DNA of 64,000 nt from Laccaria trichodermophora (lineage: Eukaryota > Basidiomycota > Agaricomycetes > Agaricales > Hydnangiaceae): NCBI GenBank assembly GCA_018417955.1, contig JACTVC010000049.1:96828-160827 (forward strand). The letters are read 5' to 3'. Below are positions 20,801 through 32,040 of the stretch, piece after piece (within the stretch, counting starts at the first letter, position 1; the number at the start of each line of letters is the position of its first letter). The notes beneath the pieces were generated by a model. It had not been told where the DNA came from. It saw nothing but the letters and a program-made list of their open reading frames with translations, and ran no database searches. Both the position numbers and the translations under genes were made by a program.

Positions 20801-21159
20801 TCCGTCGCTGCTGCTGCGGATAAGGTGTTTGGGGGGAGAGGATGGGAGAAGGGTATCAAGTAAGATGGGGAATCCGCGGGTTGTGCTTGAGTTTCAGAAT
20901 TCGCGAAGCCAGCCCATTACGGATTTGAGGTTCTCGAAGGGTGGGCGTTGGCCGGCTTTTATTCCAAGGGACAGGCATCTTATCACGATGTGAATAGGAC
21001 AGTGCATGCCTTTCCTGTGAACCCGTATGGTTGCTAGGTGGATCTAACATTGGAAGCCTGAGGGAGGGCGTGAAATGTACTCGCTGGAGCAACTGTAAGT
21101 CTTTCTTTCTCCTCATGGGAAAAAGATTGGTTGAGAACAGTTCGTTCCTTCTAGATACC
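17853..21159. other. Intergenic or unassigned stretch
   Basis: Only short frames without recognisable motifs are seen. A plus-strand frame near 19798-20094 starting MNDRKQ is low-complexity and unsupported. Another at 20724-20993 starting MAINRLFLRSAATGEG is basic and unfamiliar. Neither has convincing introns or homologous features that I can see. A real small gene could be hidden at 20.5-21.0 kb. Confidence 0.4.
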
Positions 21160-21495
21160 AGTCAAGACGGAAGTGACCCCCTTAGTCCGTCCGTTTGGTG
21201 TCAAGTTCCAAGTATCACCTTCGTCAGTTTTGTAGCAGCAAGGAAAGGCGGAAGCATTGCTGGTCAAATATAATCAGGACGTCGACGCTATCAACCTGTC
21301 AACGTTATGGACGACCTTCTAATACGAACGAGGGGCGACCTTGTTCCGCTCCGTTGCTGAGTTCTGTATAAGGTAAAAATGCCTGAAACATACGGGCGCT
21401 CTCTCTCTCTCCACAAAACCAACTGAACTCGAGTGGGTGCTCCCTCAGTGTATCATCTGCCGACCTCAATCAACTCGAAAGTTTACAGCACCACA
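21160..21495 (+). repeat. Upstream block of a tandem duplication (copy 1)
   Basis: This block corresponds to about 22525-22839. Shared pieces in order include 'tatcaccttcgtcag', 'aaaggcggaagcattg', 'gacgacctt', a CTCTCTCTC run and 'tgaactcgag'. It precedes copy 1 of the small secreted protein gene, so the duplication includes the promoter. Confidence 0.6.
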
Positions 21496-21851
21496 ATGAA
21501 ATTATTCTCTTCAGTGGCTGTCAGCATGTTTTTTACAATCGGCCTCATCCAGATGGCGTTGGGGTTGGAATGCAGCACCGGCTGCGCAGCTTGCTGGCTA
21601 GATAACAACAGCGAGGGTGCCGACACCACGTTTCTATGCTCTGGAAATAACGGGGTTCATTGTGGCGATGCATGTCCGACCGGCTACAATGGCATTCACT
21701 GCGCCAATTTTGAACGTTGCCAGTGAGCAGAAAAGGTTACCCAGAAGATGAATAGCACCTCACTCGAATTACAAATAGGTGTTATTCGACTCAAGATAAT
21801 TGTGGTGACTTTGGCCCGTGTCAGTGCCAAGGGGGTACAGGGAATACCTGA
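21496..21851 (+). CDS. Small secreted cysteine-rich protein, copy 1
   Basis: Exons 21496-21722 and 21779-21851 (GTGAGC donor, AATAG acceptor, 56-bp intron) give 99 residues. MKLFSSVAVSMFFTIGLIQM is a signal peptide ending near ALG. The mature part has many cysteines (CSTGCAACW, CSGNNGVHCGDACPTGY, FGPCQCQGG). Compared with copy 2, the C-terminus stops early and lacks a final ~20 residues with two cysteines. It is probably extracellular or an effector-like protein; no function is recognised. Confidence 0.65.
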
Positions 21852-22019
21852 GGTAGGGGAGTCGGGCCTCAAAAATAAGCAGACGTATTTGGATGTGTAC
21901 CTGTTAGTCTTCACTGCCAAATAAACACAAATCGGATTTGTCAATCTGACGACGATCTCAATTGAAAACTCTCGGGCAAACGATGAGGCCTGAGGCACTG
22001 GATTCTCTTAGCCTCCCCC

Positions 22020-22555
22020 ATCTCGGAGGACGAGAGTTGCGAGCACCATGGTCAGGGTTCCGGCGACTGTGGGACCCGTGATACTCGGCGTCGGCTTAAT
22101 GAGCGTGCAAGCCATACGTCCATCGACTCGAATTCTTAGCGTCACGCTCAACGGAATCTCGGTCTTTTGGGAATGGTCATCGCCCAAGCGGTAAGTTATG
22201 TCAAATTCACAACGAAATGTCGTTCAATGCCTGGTACGCCGTCCTTGGAATATACATTGAAGCTGGCATTGATGCTCTTCAAGGTCTTTTTCGTTACTCG
22301 TATGGTGAACGTTGCCAGCCAGGCTTTGATCTTGTTCACGACGCGTTAGTATTTAAGGGAATGTGGGAGTATTTAGTGGTTCGCTCTGGAAACCTGACGC
22401 TCTTTGATGTCGCTTCCAAGTACGTCTGTCATTTCCTTCAACAAGTCCAATCTCACATCGCTTCTTCACGTTCAAGCAGTGATTCGAGGGTGCGGAATGC
22501 ACTCGCCGTAGCTACCGTCTTTCTTCCTCCGATTGTCAAAAAGATAGGCCTTTAA
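22020..22555 (+). pseudogene. DUF6534-like membrane protein gene fragment
   Basis: The sequence around 22053-22110 reads TVGPVILGVGLMS, and further on VHDALVFKGMWEYLVVRSGN, which resemble the first helix and the 'H.uY.YLu..FGN' segment of DUF6534 seven-helix proteins. The reading frame changes between segments and no C-terminal half follows; the next sequence is the duplicated promoter of the secreted protein gene. The same fragment exists in inverted orientation at about 31.48-32.04 kb. It is a truncated, decayed copy. Confidence 0.5.
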
Positions 22556-22839
22556 TCCGCCCGTGTGGTGTTAGTTTCAGCAGGTATCACCTTCGTCAGT
22601 GGAAAAGGCGGAAGCATTGGTGGTTCGAAGGATGTTATTTTCGCAATCAGCCTTGACTTATCAATGATAAGGACGACCTTATGATATTAACGGGGGGCCA
22701 TGCTCCGCTGAATTTTATAAGGCCAAAACCCCTGTAACATTCAAGCTCTCTCTCTCCACAAGGCCAGCTGAACTCGAGTGAGTGCTCCCTGTAGAATCAT
22801 CGGCTGAACTAAATCATCTTGAAGGTTTACAGCACGACA

Positions 22840-23248
22840 ATGAAATTATCCAATTCAGTGGCTGTCAGCTTGTTTTTTTACGAACGGCGTCATTCGGATG
22901 GCGGCGGGGTTGAAATGCGACACCAGCTGCGCAGCTTGCTGGTTAGATAACAACAGCGAGGGTGGCGACACCAAATTTCTATGCTCTGGACATAACGGGG
23001 TTCATTGCGGCGATGCATGTCCGACCAGCTACAATGGCATACACTGCGCCAAAACCGAACGTTGCGTGTGAGCGGAAAATGTTGCCTAAAAGACTAATAA
23101 CAATCTCACCTTGTTTCTCCAAAATAGTTGTGACTTGACTCAAACTAGGTACGATTACTTTGGCCCGTGCCAGTGTGGTTGGATTCAGTATGGCACCAAC
23201 ATATATTGCAATCAGCTTGATGGAAATGGAGGATGTTCGAAGGGGTAA
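22840..23248 (+). pseudogene. Small secreted cysteine-rich protein, copy 2 (frameshifted)
   Basis: Starts with ATG at 22840 and matches copy 1 closely, but a T run in the signal peptide (near 22875) has one extra T, moving the frame; the mature part is intact in the shifted frame. Exon 2 (about 23130-23248) encodes FGPCQCGWIQYGTNIYC... GGCSKG and is longer than in copy 1. A simple homopolymer indel separates it from a functional gene, so a sequencing error is possible. Confidence 0.6.
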
Positions 23249-24126
23249 AGTCCGAAGACCTCCCGAGTCCTGAACCCCGGGCCCCGTATACCCCGTACAT
23301 ACCTCTTCGCTTCTAGTACTATGCAAATGAATTAATTCCTCGCACCCTGTGACCTGTGGTTGAGGTGAATTTTTTTTTTTTATAGGAGGTAAGTACGAGT
23401 AATTCAGATGACAATGCCGATAACGGGGTGACGAAGGAACGTCCTGTGTAAAACGTTCACGAAGACTAGAATTCACGGCGGAGAAGAGTTGAGCTTGACG
23501 ACTCGGAAATGAAAGAAAACGCTTTGCAACCATGAAATCTACACGGCCCGTGCAGAATTCAGAACGGCAGTAACTTGCTAGAAGAGAAAAGAAGAACTAC
23601 CAGAACCGACCTCCCGTCGAGAAAATTTTAAAATGAAAAATCTTTCGTTGCTACGTTGGTTGGGGTTGGGTGACCGTTCGCCGCGGAACCCTTTGGCGCG
23701 CATATAGAACGGCAGCGACTTCTCTTCCCCACTCAGGCGTTGATCCAACGAGTCGTGTTACGTTACACGATGTTCCAAGCGATGTTCGGACAACTACATT
23801 TTTTCAGCAACAAGGCAAAAAAAAAAAGAGAGATAACGGTACTCTCCAGCCCGCTGCCCGAACCCTCATGTATAATCATCTATGTATCACCACTGCTCCA
23901 ATCACCCACCGAACCCATATAAAAGAAAAGACTTGGCATCTATTTTCATACATCAAGGCTATGCATCCGTTCGATTGGCTTCCACTTCGTGACGTCACCC
24001 GTCCGAGTCGCTTCTTATCTCATCACGTGTCTAACGATTTTTAATCCGCTTTTAAACAAGCAGCGAACGATGGGCTGTTGATGGCATAATTGCGCCATAA
24101 TCCTCCTTGCTCATCGGCCTACTTGA
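23249..24126. other. Intergenic, upstream of msrA
   Basis: No supported gene. There is a T run at 23371, an A run at 23817 and scattered short frames only. The last ~200 bp are the likely msrA promoter. Confidence 0.4.
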
Positions 24127-24915
24127 ATGCTCGGAAGGATCAAGTCTATCTTGTCTTCATCTCGCCCTGTCGACCCAGCTACGTTCCAAGCCTCAATGTC
24201 GTCTCGTACGTCGTCCCGTGCCTCTTACGTGTCTATCGGTAGTGATGACGAGAACGCCGTAGCTTCTGTCCAGCCTGAAATCGCTACGTTCGCTGCGGGG
24301 TGTTTCTGGGGCGTCGAACATATCTTCTTGAAGCACTTTCCGCCGTCGCAGAATAAGGGGATATTGAGGACTGCGGTGGGGTATACGGGTGGGAATCCCC
24401 TTGTTACGAACCCGAGTTATAAGCTTGTGTGTGGGGGCGCGACGGACCATGCAGAGGCGGTGAAGGTCGAGTTTGACCCGTCGATCGTGAGCTATGGCGA
24501 TCTTGTTGGTACGTGCTTTTCATTCCCTTTTCTTTTCTCGTTCGATGGTGCTGAATGGGTGAATAGAGTTCTTTTACCGGAGTCACGACCCAACAACGGT
24601 AAACCGCCAGGGAGGCGACAGCGGTAGTCGTAAGTTCCCGCTTTCCTCACTCACTCGTTCATTCAGTGATTCACTCATCCGATCCGTGACACAGAATACC
24701 GCTCAGCGATCTTCACACACTCCCCTGAACAAGCTACCACCGCCCAACGCGTAACGGAAGAAATTCAGGCAAAGTACTTCACGCCCAAGGGGAAGAAGAT
24801 CGTCACGGAGATCATCCCAGCCGGCACGTGGTGGGACGCCGAGGATTATCATCAGCTGTACTTGTTCAAGAACCCGAATGGGTATCAGTGCCCGTCGCAT
24901 AAGTTGCATTGGTAG
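24127..24915 (+). CDS. msrA: Peptide-methionine (S)-S-oxide reductase MsrA
   Basis: Exons 24127-24508, 24567-24629 and 24695-24915 join in phase to 221 residues. The enzyme reduces the S-epimer of methionine sulfoxide in proteins and free amino acid, repairing oxidative damage. The catalytic motif GCFWG is at residues ~58-62 ([11 protein letters not shown]), followed by the family hallmarks [28 protein letters not shown] and SQYRSAIF, and the [12 protein letters not shown] segment. The ~40-residue N-terminal extension is Ser/Arg-rich and may be a weak organelle-targeting sequence. Length and motif order are normal; the gene looks intact. Confidence 0.93.
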
Positions 24916-25212
24916 ACGCTGGATCGACAAACGGATGGACGGAAAGTTAGATTTTGCGTGGGAGGGGTCTTTTTTGTTGTTTTGGGTGGGTCATCTTCTG
25001 CGTGTACCGTGTATGTACATTGTATCTATTAGCTTTTGGTGCAAACGCGTTGTATATCGTTGAAAGTGAGCGTATGTGCTATTTTTGGGCATGTCCTGCC
25101 GCATATATTCACCCTCATCTACGCTTGGACAAGGTCTGTCGCTGGGGCGTTCAGCACTAAATGAGATACCCGATCTTTACAAAGTCGGACTCTCCCTTTC
25201 GTCCATATACAT

Positions 25213-25281
25213 CCTGTTAACGCATCGGTTGGCACACGTCGACGTGAGAGTGACGTGACTGGGTTCGAGGCCCAGAGCAGG
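25213..25281 (+). pseudogene. tRNA-like sequence, probably a decayed tRNA
   Basis: It resembles the tRNA-Asp 80 bp downstream: CCTGTTA start, a D-arm 'cgcatcggttggcac', a perfect T-arm 'ctgggttcgaggcccag' and a CAGG end. The anticodon arm (CACGTC...GACGTG) lacks a T at position 33 and the acceptor pairing is imperfect, so it is probably not functional. Confidence 0.4.
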
Positions 25282-25360
25282 TATATGTTGAAGATGATAG
25301 CTTGTTCAATGTTCTGACTCCTAAATAGTATGTGTATCATTTCTTCCGCCGACAAACAAC

Positions 25361-25446
25361 TCTCTGTTAGTGTATCGGTTAGTACACGCGCCTGTCACAA
25401 AAAAGTTTCACCGCGCGAAAGCTGGGTTCGACTCCCAGACAGAGAG
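25361..25446 (+). tRNA. tRNA-Asp (GTC) with a 14-nt intron
   Basis: The acceptor stem TCTCTGT/ACAGAGA pairs perfectly, the D-arm is 'gtgtatcggttagtacac', the anticodon stem is CGCGC/GCGCG with loop CTGTCA-C, and the T-arm is CTGGG-TTCGACT-CCCAG. The intron at 25398-25411 sits after position 37, the canonical site for nuclear tRNA introns. Confidence 0.88.
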
Positions 25447-26091
25447 ATAAGATGGGCTGTCTGAGTAGTTTTTTATACCGATTTTCTTGGGCGGAAAAAC
25501 AACTGCGTAGCAGGAAATATGCACAAGGAGTGGTTATAATTGTATCAGTGTCTAGGCATGCGCATCCATTCGGCAAGTTCAATTTTCAAAATAGTACGAT
25601 ACGATACTGACGCCCAACGGTTTGAGTAGTACGGGTCTCGTTGTACTCATCAAGGTTCCGCCCAGACGTCCTTTTCTGGATTTCTTGGGCACACTACGCG
25701 TAGTACTACGTATTTTTTACACGACCTTCATCATACCACGTCCATCGCGTTGCAAATTTTGCGTCAACCAAAAATTCAGCTGGCAATAACTCCCAAGGTG
25801 GAATGAGGAGAAGGTACAATCGCCCGCCAGACCTCGTCATCTTCATATGCGTTTCCTGGGAATTCTGCCCACAAGTTCGTGCCAGAGTCACTTAGAAAGT
25901 AACAGAAAGTGAAGTTTGACAAATTATCGGCAAAGGAGTCGCGATCTTTACAGGTGGAATGGTTGAGTTTGTGGTAAATATCCAAGTCACGGCGCGTGCT
26001 TACTGTATGCTGAAGGAGGCAAAAAGGATCCAATTGTCGGATTGGTTTTAATCATATGTTTCACAAAGTCAACTGCTTCCTGATGCGATGG
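25447..26091. other. Intergenic
   Basis: Nothing recognisable; only short frames on both strands. A/T-rich around 25700-25760. Confidence 0.4.
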
Positions 26092-26714
26092 TCAGACTAA
26101 GGCGAAGAGAAAATACAGATCATCACTCGCCTTATAACTTCGGGGACGATTCATAAGTGCGACCGACTTAAATGTCTTTCCGTTTTCATGATATAACTTG
26201 CTCCACGTCAACTGACTCCCCTCCACTTTCGCGACTGTCAAATTGACATAGCCGTGAACGAATTCCTGATTCGCTCTCTTGACGTTTATGCGCCCTTCAA
26301 AAACTCCCACCTCATCCACTCCGAACTGACTCATCGTGAGGGTCCAATCCTGCGGAGGAATGTCGGCCCAAACCCAGTCGCCACGCCTGTTCTTCGTTGA
26401 ACACCGTAAAATGGTGTTTCCGGGTGTCGGATCGAGCATGTAATTGCCTAAAAGCTTGACAGCTTCGGAGGTAGCATCCTATCATTTATGTAAGCGAGTT
26501 GGGTCGGTAAAAAGAAAGTTTGAATCACCTTGTATGTCGTGGGGCAAGTGGTCACAACATAGTGATCTTGACCATCTTTGTAGGCTTGAGGCAGAACGAA
26601 TTTGATGGACGTTGGGATTGAATGGGAAACCGATGGGATGATCGCAGGTTCATTGGCAGTCTGGACTGGATCACCTGTGTTTGCCGCTCTATTATTTGAG
26701 TGAGAGGATGGCAT
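26092..26714 (-). CDS. Hypothetical protein, two exons, 190 aa
   Basis: Exons 26714-26529 and 26478-26092 join in phase across a 50-bp intron (GTGATT donor, ATAG acceptor). The N-terminal ~45 residues are Ser/Asn-rich. The rest is a compact domain with an ATYKDATSEAVKLLG start and a GDWVWADIPPQDW motif, then VGVFEGRINV and a hydrophobic DLYFLFALV end. I have seen similar short proteins in mushroom genomes but know no function. Confidence 0.6.
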
Positions 26715-26839
26715 GGTATGTCGGTAATGTCAGAGACAGTTGCAAGATTCAAGTTGGGATGGTGGGAAGAGATGATCGTTGACATCAGGTACCAGCCTGA
26801 GCGCTCGGCCCGGCGCCCGCCCATTGAACCCACAAGCGT

Positions 26840-27492
26840 CTGGTAAAAAGGTAATAAAAAGCAAATTATTATGTTAAATAGTCAATTCCACATTAGTGTC
26901 AAAAATGTTCAAATAAAAAAGATTCATTCTTATTTCAACTTTGCAGCCACAAAAAAGTGATATCATGTATGTAAAATATTTATTGGTGGTTTGTTAGTGC
27001 AGGAATGACTGAGAAACAAAAGAAATTTTTGCCAGGAAAGGAAGATACAGAAAGACCCTGTTTTCTCTTGGCAACAATGATGAGGCAACTATTTAATGTC
27101 ATTGAAAGATCTTTCTGGCCTGAGGGAACAGGAACAAAGAATTAAAATTATCTCTCAGGGTTCCTTTGTTTAAGAGGGGTAAATTTAATTTCCTTTATTG
27201 CTTTTTACAGTGCCAAGAAAGACCTTTCAATGACATTAAATAGTTGCCTCATCATTGTTGCCAAGGGAAAACAGGGTCTTTCTTTATCTTCCTTTCCTGG
27301 TAAAAAATTATTTTGTTTCTCAGTCATTCCTGCACTAACAAACCACCAATAAATATTTTACATACATGATATCACTTTTTTGTGGCTGCAAAGTTGAAAT
27401 AGCAATGAATCTTTTTTATCTGAACATTTTTGACACTAATTTGTAATTGACTATTTAACATAATTATTTGCTTTTTATTACCTTTTTACCAG
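26840..27492. mobile_element. AT-rich foldback/MITE-like element with ~280-bp inverted arms
   Basis: Arms 26840-27119 and 27212-27492 are near-perfect inverted copies (ends CTGGTAAAAAGG and CCTTTTTACCAG) around a ~92-bp spacer. No coding frame is present. Composition is much richer in A+T than the flanks. A clear target-site duplication could not be identified (flanks GCGT and GCGA are similar but not equal). A transcript would form a hairpin of about 280 bp. Confidence 0.8.
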
Positions 27493-27629
27493 GCGACAAA
27501 CGCCGTTTGCCCCTTGTGACCACAAGCCGAATGTGAGAATGTCGATCAACGAAATGTGTACCACGGTATACGGAGAAGTTCGTGGCCTCATAGGCACCAA
27601 TGTTCTATTGTTGAGCTAAACGTTTACGG

Positions 27630-27710
27630 TCCTTCTTAGCTCAGTTGGTAGAGCGCGTCACTAGTATTGATCAAATGACGAGGTCAGTCGTTCAAGTCGG
27701 CTAGAAGGAA
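27630..27710 (+). tRNA. tRNA-Thr (AGT) with an 8-nt intron
   Basis: Acceptor TCCTTCT/AGAAGGA, D-arm AGCTCAGTTGGTAGAGC, anticodon stem CGTCA/TGACG, loop CTAGTA-A with anticodon AGT, T-arm AGTCG-TTCAAGT-CGGCT. The intron at 27667-27674 follows position 37. Confidence 0.88.
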
Positions 27711-30529
27711 TGCGCACTGGCATGTTCCTTTTTCTCTCGGGTCAATGAAAGCCTCTGCAAAGACACTCTTGACAAAGAATGATGTAGCAAAAATGATCCA
27801 CGTTACGTGGATCTGATTCATTATCGAGGGAAGGAGTTCCTCCGGAACCCGCGTTTACGACGAACCGTACATCAGATCAGAGTTGACCGACAGTAAATTT
27901 CAGACTTTTCAAAAGCCTTTCAATCGATCGTCCTGAACGACACATCTAGGTTCAAAGGGGCGACCAATAAGATTCGAGCTTCACAGGCTTTCCTCCTTCA
28001 GGTGTCAGTATGTTTATGGTCGTTGATATCGCGCAAGTTCATCGCAACATCTGGGAGAGAATGAGGAAACAAACAATAAGAGATAAACGAATGTAAAGCG
28101 CTCACCTACTATACTTTGGCTTAAGGATACTTATAGGTATTACTAGAAATTCAGATGTCGTATTGCAGAAACAAATCCGAGGTTGAGCGTCGAGAGTGGT
28201 CCACAACAGCAGATTCCTTTATAAGTGCTCTAGAGTGGCGCCTGTACGCTGGGAAGCACCACACGCCGTTCCACCACCTGAGTGTAAGTATTGCTCACAA
28301 ATTGTATTTCAATCCGTCAATCCACCCTCAAGAGTGGGTTTTCAGCATTATGCTTGAAAGCGTGCTCGCCAGTGGAAGGCTGGCGTTCAGCATCTCCGAG
28401 GGAAGTGAGTGATCGACAATTCATAAGCCAACCCTTTCCTCCTTCGCACCTCTGATCTGATGGCTAGAATTGAGGCGGTTCGCGATGTTTCTCCCCGTAG
28501 CCGACATTCATCCTCATGTTCGTTTCGTGCGTAACGGTAAACCACGAATCCGTAAGCTCAGTGTGGTTAAGAAAGTTAGCCTCCGTCGAACAGGCTTTGG
28601 AGTGAGTGCCACCGTGTGGTTCGCGTTAAGCATAAACAAATCGCGTTCAAGGTCCCAACTTTACGGTAGAACTCGGAAATAGCCCCTTTCCAAGCGGGTA
28701 AGGATCTTAACATATCCTTCTGGTACCTTTTTTCCACTCGACGCAGTCAACCACAGTATTATACTTTGCATTCGTACAATACCTGAATTCCGAAAGGGAT
28801 AATAATCCTCTTGTAAAAAGGATTATCCTGGATTATTTTCGCATCAAGTCAGACCAGCCTTGTCAATGCCAATAGGCGTCAACACGATTAGGATAGTAAG
28901 TATGTGGGGAAAGGGACGCACATACCGATCCGTGTCATCCGCTGGAAACGTCGAAATCCCGCTGAACACTTCTCTCGACATTGACACGCACCGCTAACGG
29001 CGCGGGAGGGGCGGTCTTCTACGTCAAGAAACAAAAAATTGGTATGGTTAGGGAAAGGAGAGTCATTACGCTCACGGAGAGACGACCAAAGGCGGAGGTG
29101 GATCTAGAGGTGGAATTGCTAGACCATTTTGCTTCTTCATTGTGCGCTTGTGATTGAGCCGATGATAGGCGCGCGCCTGTTCTGCCTCCGTAAGTCCGAA
29201 GAATCCGAATATTCCTTCGGAATTTGCGAACATTCTTACTTGCACACGCAATACGTATCCCCAAGCCTTTTATTCGAATTTGCGAACCTTCGGATACCAT
29301 TTGCGCTGTTCTCTCCGAATATTCGACAATCATCCACACATGCACTACAAATTACGAGAACCTTCGCACATCCGCAGGCACACATCCCTTCATATTCCAT
29401 CATATTCCAGGTACACTATATCGCATATCCGAACATCTTCCTGCACGAAAGCACGCGTACGCCGAATATCCGGAATTATCCACACAGCACGCAGAACATT
29501 CGCAACACCTTCGGAAACATTTGGACACCAATTCACTTGATTCCTCAGCATTCCTAACGCATTGATTCACATCTCCGAATATTTCTATTACACAAGGACG
29601 CGCATCCGCCATTTATCTGGTCTCCATTCTTCTTTATCAATTCGGCATCCTTCGTCTATTCTTTAAAATTTAGCATTGACTTCGGATCAATTGTCAAGCA
29701 CAGCTATTCCTCACCTCCATTCTCTGAAATAAATGGGTGCCTGGTTCCCCTTTAACCATTCCTTTCTCATTTATATTCTATTTCTTTCTTCTTTTGTGTT
29801 TCTCTTCTTTCCTTCTTATTTCTTTTATGTTTTATGTTTCGGATCTTTGTGTTTTTATTCATACCTTTCAGGTTACCATTTCCGAATATTTTCGAATATT
29901 TGTACACTCAAGTATTTGTAGTATCACAGTACTTCGGAATAACAAGTTCTACTTCACCCCTTCGATTTGCATTTCATCTTCAGCTGATAATCATATCAGC
30001 ACCTCATTATAACCTTCGCCATTGTCTTGCACGCTGTGTGCACTTGTAATATTTACATCACCACTTATCCGAAACATATCACCTTCACAAACATCCCCAA
30101 CCAATCTCTCACTTCATTCTCACCTTCAGACACATTCTCCTTTATTAGGGGTTGTGTCTACTCTATTTCACTCACTTTGAGAAGACTGAGGGACCACTGT
30201 CTCACACTTTCAGAGCCACTCAGACCCACGCTACTCAATTCCGAAGCTTTTCCTTTGGTGTTGTATTGTGTTTCGCACCTCGCTGACACTTCTACTGCGT
30301 GGTAGGCACATCACCGAGCGGATGTGCTTGCGTGAATTCAACCTTATTGTGCCCTGTTTATACTTTGACGATGAATAGTAGGAGTGAGGAACTTACGTCG
30401 CGAGGAAGGAATTGGCGTAAACTGGTGAAATGTGGATCAAATGGCGATCAAGAAAGGCAAGAACAAATTGACGTTTTGGAAGTATAACGAGAAGAGCGAA
30501 GAATATTAAGCTTTCTTCCAATGCTAACC
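27711..30529. repeat. Gene-poor stretch with recurring TCCGAATATT motifs (29.1-29.95 kb)
   Basis: No gene is supported between tRNA-Thr and 30.5 kb. From about 29190 to 29945 the motif CCGAATAT, or its partial forms CTTCGGAAT and CATTCGG, recurs at least eight times on both strands in pyrimidine-rich DNA, suggesting a decayed repeat or LTR. No matching ends or target duplication were found. A short frame at 28155-28412 (MSYCRNKSEVERREW) has no support. Confidence 0.35.
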
Positions 30530-32040
30530 ACTAAGTCAAGGCATTAGCTGTAGAATCGGAATGAATTCCGTCTGCTTACACAGATCATTGTGGCCAAAGA
30601 TAGCGCTCTAAAGAGAAATTATACACAGAGGAACAACGTCATTATGAACTCACGCCGTCAACAATGTCATTTCCAGTGTATACAAAATCAGCATGTCGAT
30701 GACGCGGTTCAAACTATATAGAGCATTAATAGCAGAACCTCTTAATGGAAAAGACTCGCCTCATGGAAGTTCTGCGACTTTGATGTAGTAAACAGACCAT
30801 GATCAACATGATGGCTATATCTTCGAAAGCAGATAATGCAAGCGTCACATTGAGAAGCCACTTCACAGATTGTCAGCGAATTTAAAGGTCAGTGACGCAA
30901 CCATACCCCGTGACTGTGCCTAAACTTGCTGAAATTTTGGAGATGAAGCCTGAGGGAGATATCGGTGAAGGGGTAGACGGCGAATAAAACATGTACGCAC
31001 ATCTCCCCAAATGTTGCTAGAGAGGGGAGACATTTCAGAATTGATAAGGCATAAATTAGGAGAAACGGCGTACAGACTCCAAATGCTAAATCAGAAAAGT
31101 GCTGAGCGACCACGATTTGGCGAGTTAAAAAATGAAAGGCTTACAAAAGCGCAGCGCGGCAAGGATAGCCTCGACGATGAACATCAGTTGACTAGTCCAT
31201 TAAAAGATTACGCCGGGCTTACAATAGGGCAGGTCAAAAACCAGTTTCGATTACTCACTTCGCGTCGTCAATCATTATCACTGCTCGCAAGAAGCAAAAC
31301 TCACGGCGGAAAGCGCGATAAATGTAAAAGCTGTAAATTGGCTTTAACGGACGCAAATGGAGAATAATGTGCCAATACCAGTTGACGGAGAGCGTGAGAA
31401 TAGACTTTGGGGCGTCAGTTACTTCGCTGAGGTGGTGTTCAACTGATTCCCACCGTGAATATAAGGCTCGTCTGCTCGTCGACAAATTAGAATTTTCGAG
31501 GGAATCATTGCTTGAACGTACACTCAAGCTTCTGAAGGAGCGATGTGGGATATTACTTATCGAAGGAAAGGACGGACGTACTTGGGAACGACATCAAAGA
31601 GCGTTAGGTTTCCGAAGCGCACCACGAAATACTCCCACATTCCCTTCCATACAAGCGCGTCGTGAACGAGATCGAGGGCCCTGAAGTTTGAGGTGAACTC
31701 AAAGAGACTTTAAATGATTGACTGGCAACGTTCACCATACGAAAAAGACCTTGAATAACATCAATGTCAGCTTCAAATGTATACTCGTAAGACGGCGTAC
31801 CAGGCACTTGAAAGACATGTGGTCGTTGGGGTAGAATCTGATATAAAGTATCACTTGCGTGATAAACATGCCCGAAAGACTAATATCTCGTTGAGCGTAG
31901 CGTCAATAACTCGAGTGAATGGCTTACACTGCAGAGAAAAGCCCACCGAGCATCAGAGCTCCCAGTCGCTGGAATCCTGATCATGGCGCTCGTAAATCTT
32001 GTCCTCCTAGATGGGGGAGGCTAACAGAATCCAGCGGCTC
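30530..32040 (-). pseudogene. DUF6534-like seven-helix membrane protein gene, probably decayed
   Basis: Minus-strand segments in the order expected of DUF6534 proteins: VILYIRFYPNDHMSFK (31.85 kb), DALVWKGMWEYFVVRFGN (31.65 kb), FYIYRAFRREFCFLRAVIM (31.3 kb), LLNVTLALSAFEDIAIMLIM (30.8 kb) and LNRVIDMLILYTLEMTLLTA (30.65 kb). Frames shift between segments partly because of introns, but the N-terminal block appears damaged and no continuous model from an ATG could be built. The 5' third is shared in inverted orientation with 22.0-22.45 kb. Confidence 0.5.

Noticed and set aside
25213..25281. Functional second tRNA beside tRNA-Asp
   Set aside because: The anticodon loop lacks T33 and the stems do not pair well, so it is listed only as a pseudogene.
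29200..29950. CRISPR-like array
   Set aside because: Motifs are irregularly spaced and on both strands, and the genome is clearly fungal.
30230..30330. LTR end followed by a primer-binding site (TGGTAGGCAC...)
   Set aside because: No second LTR, no polypurine tract and no retrotransposon frames nearby.
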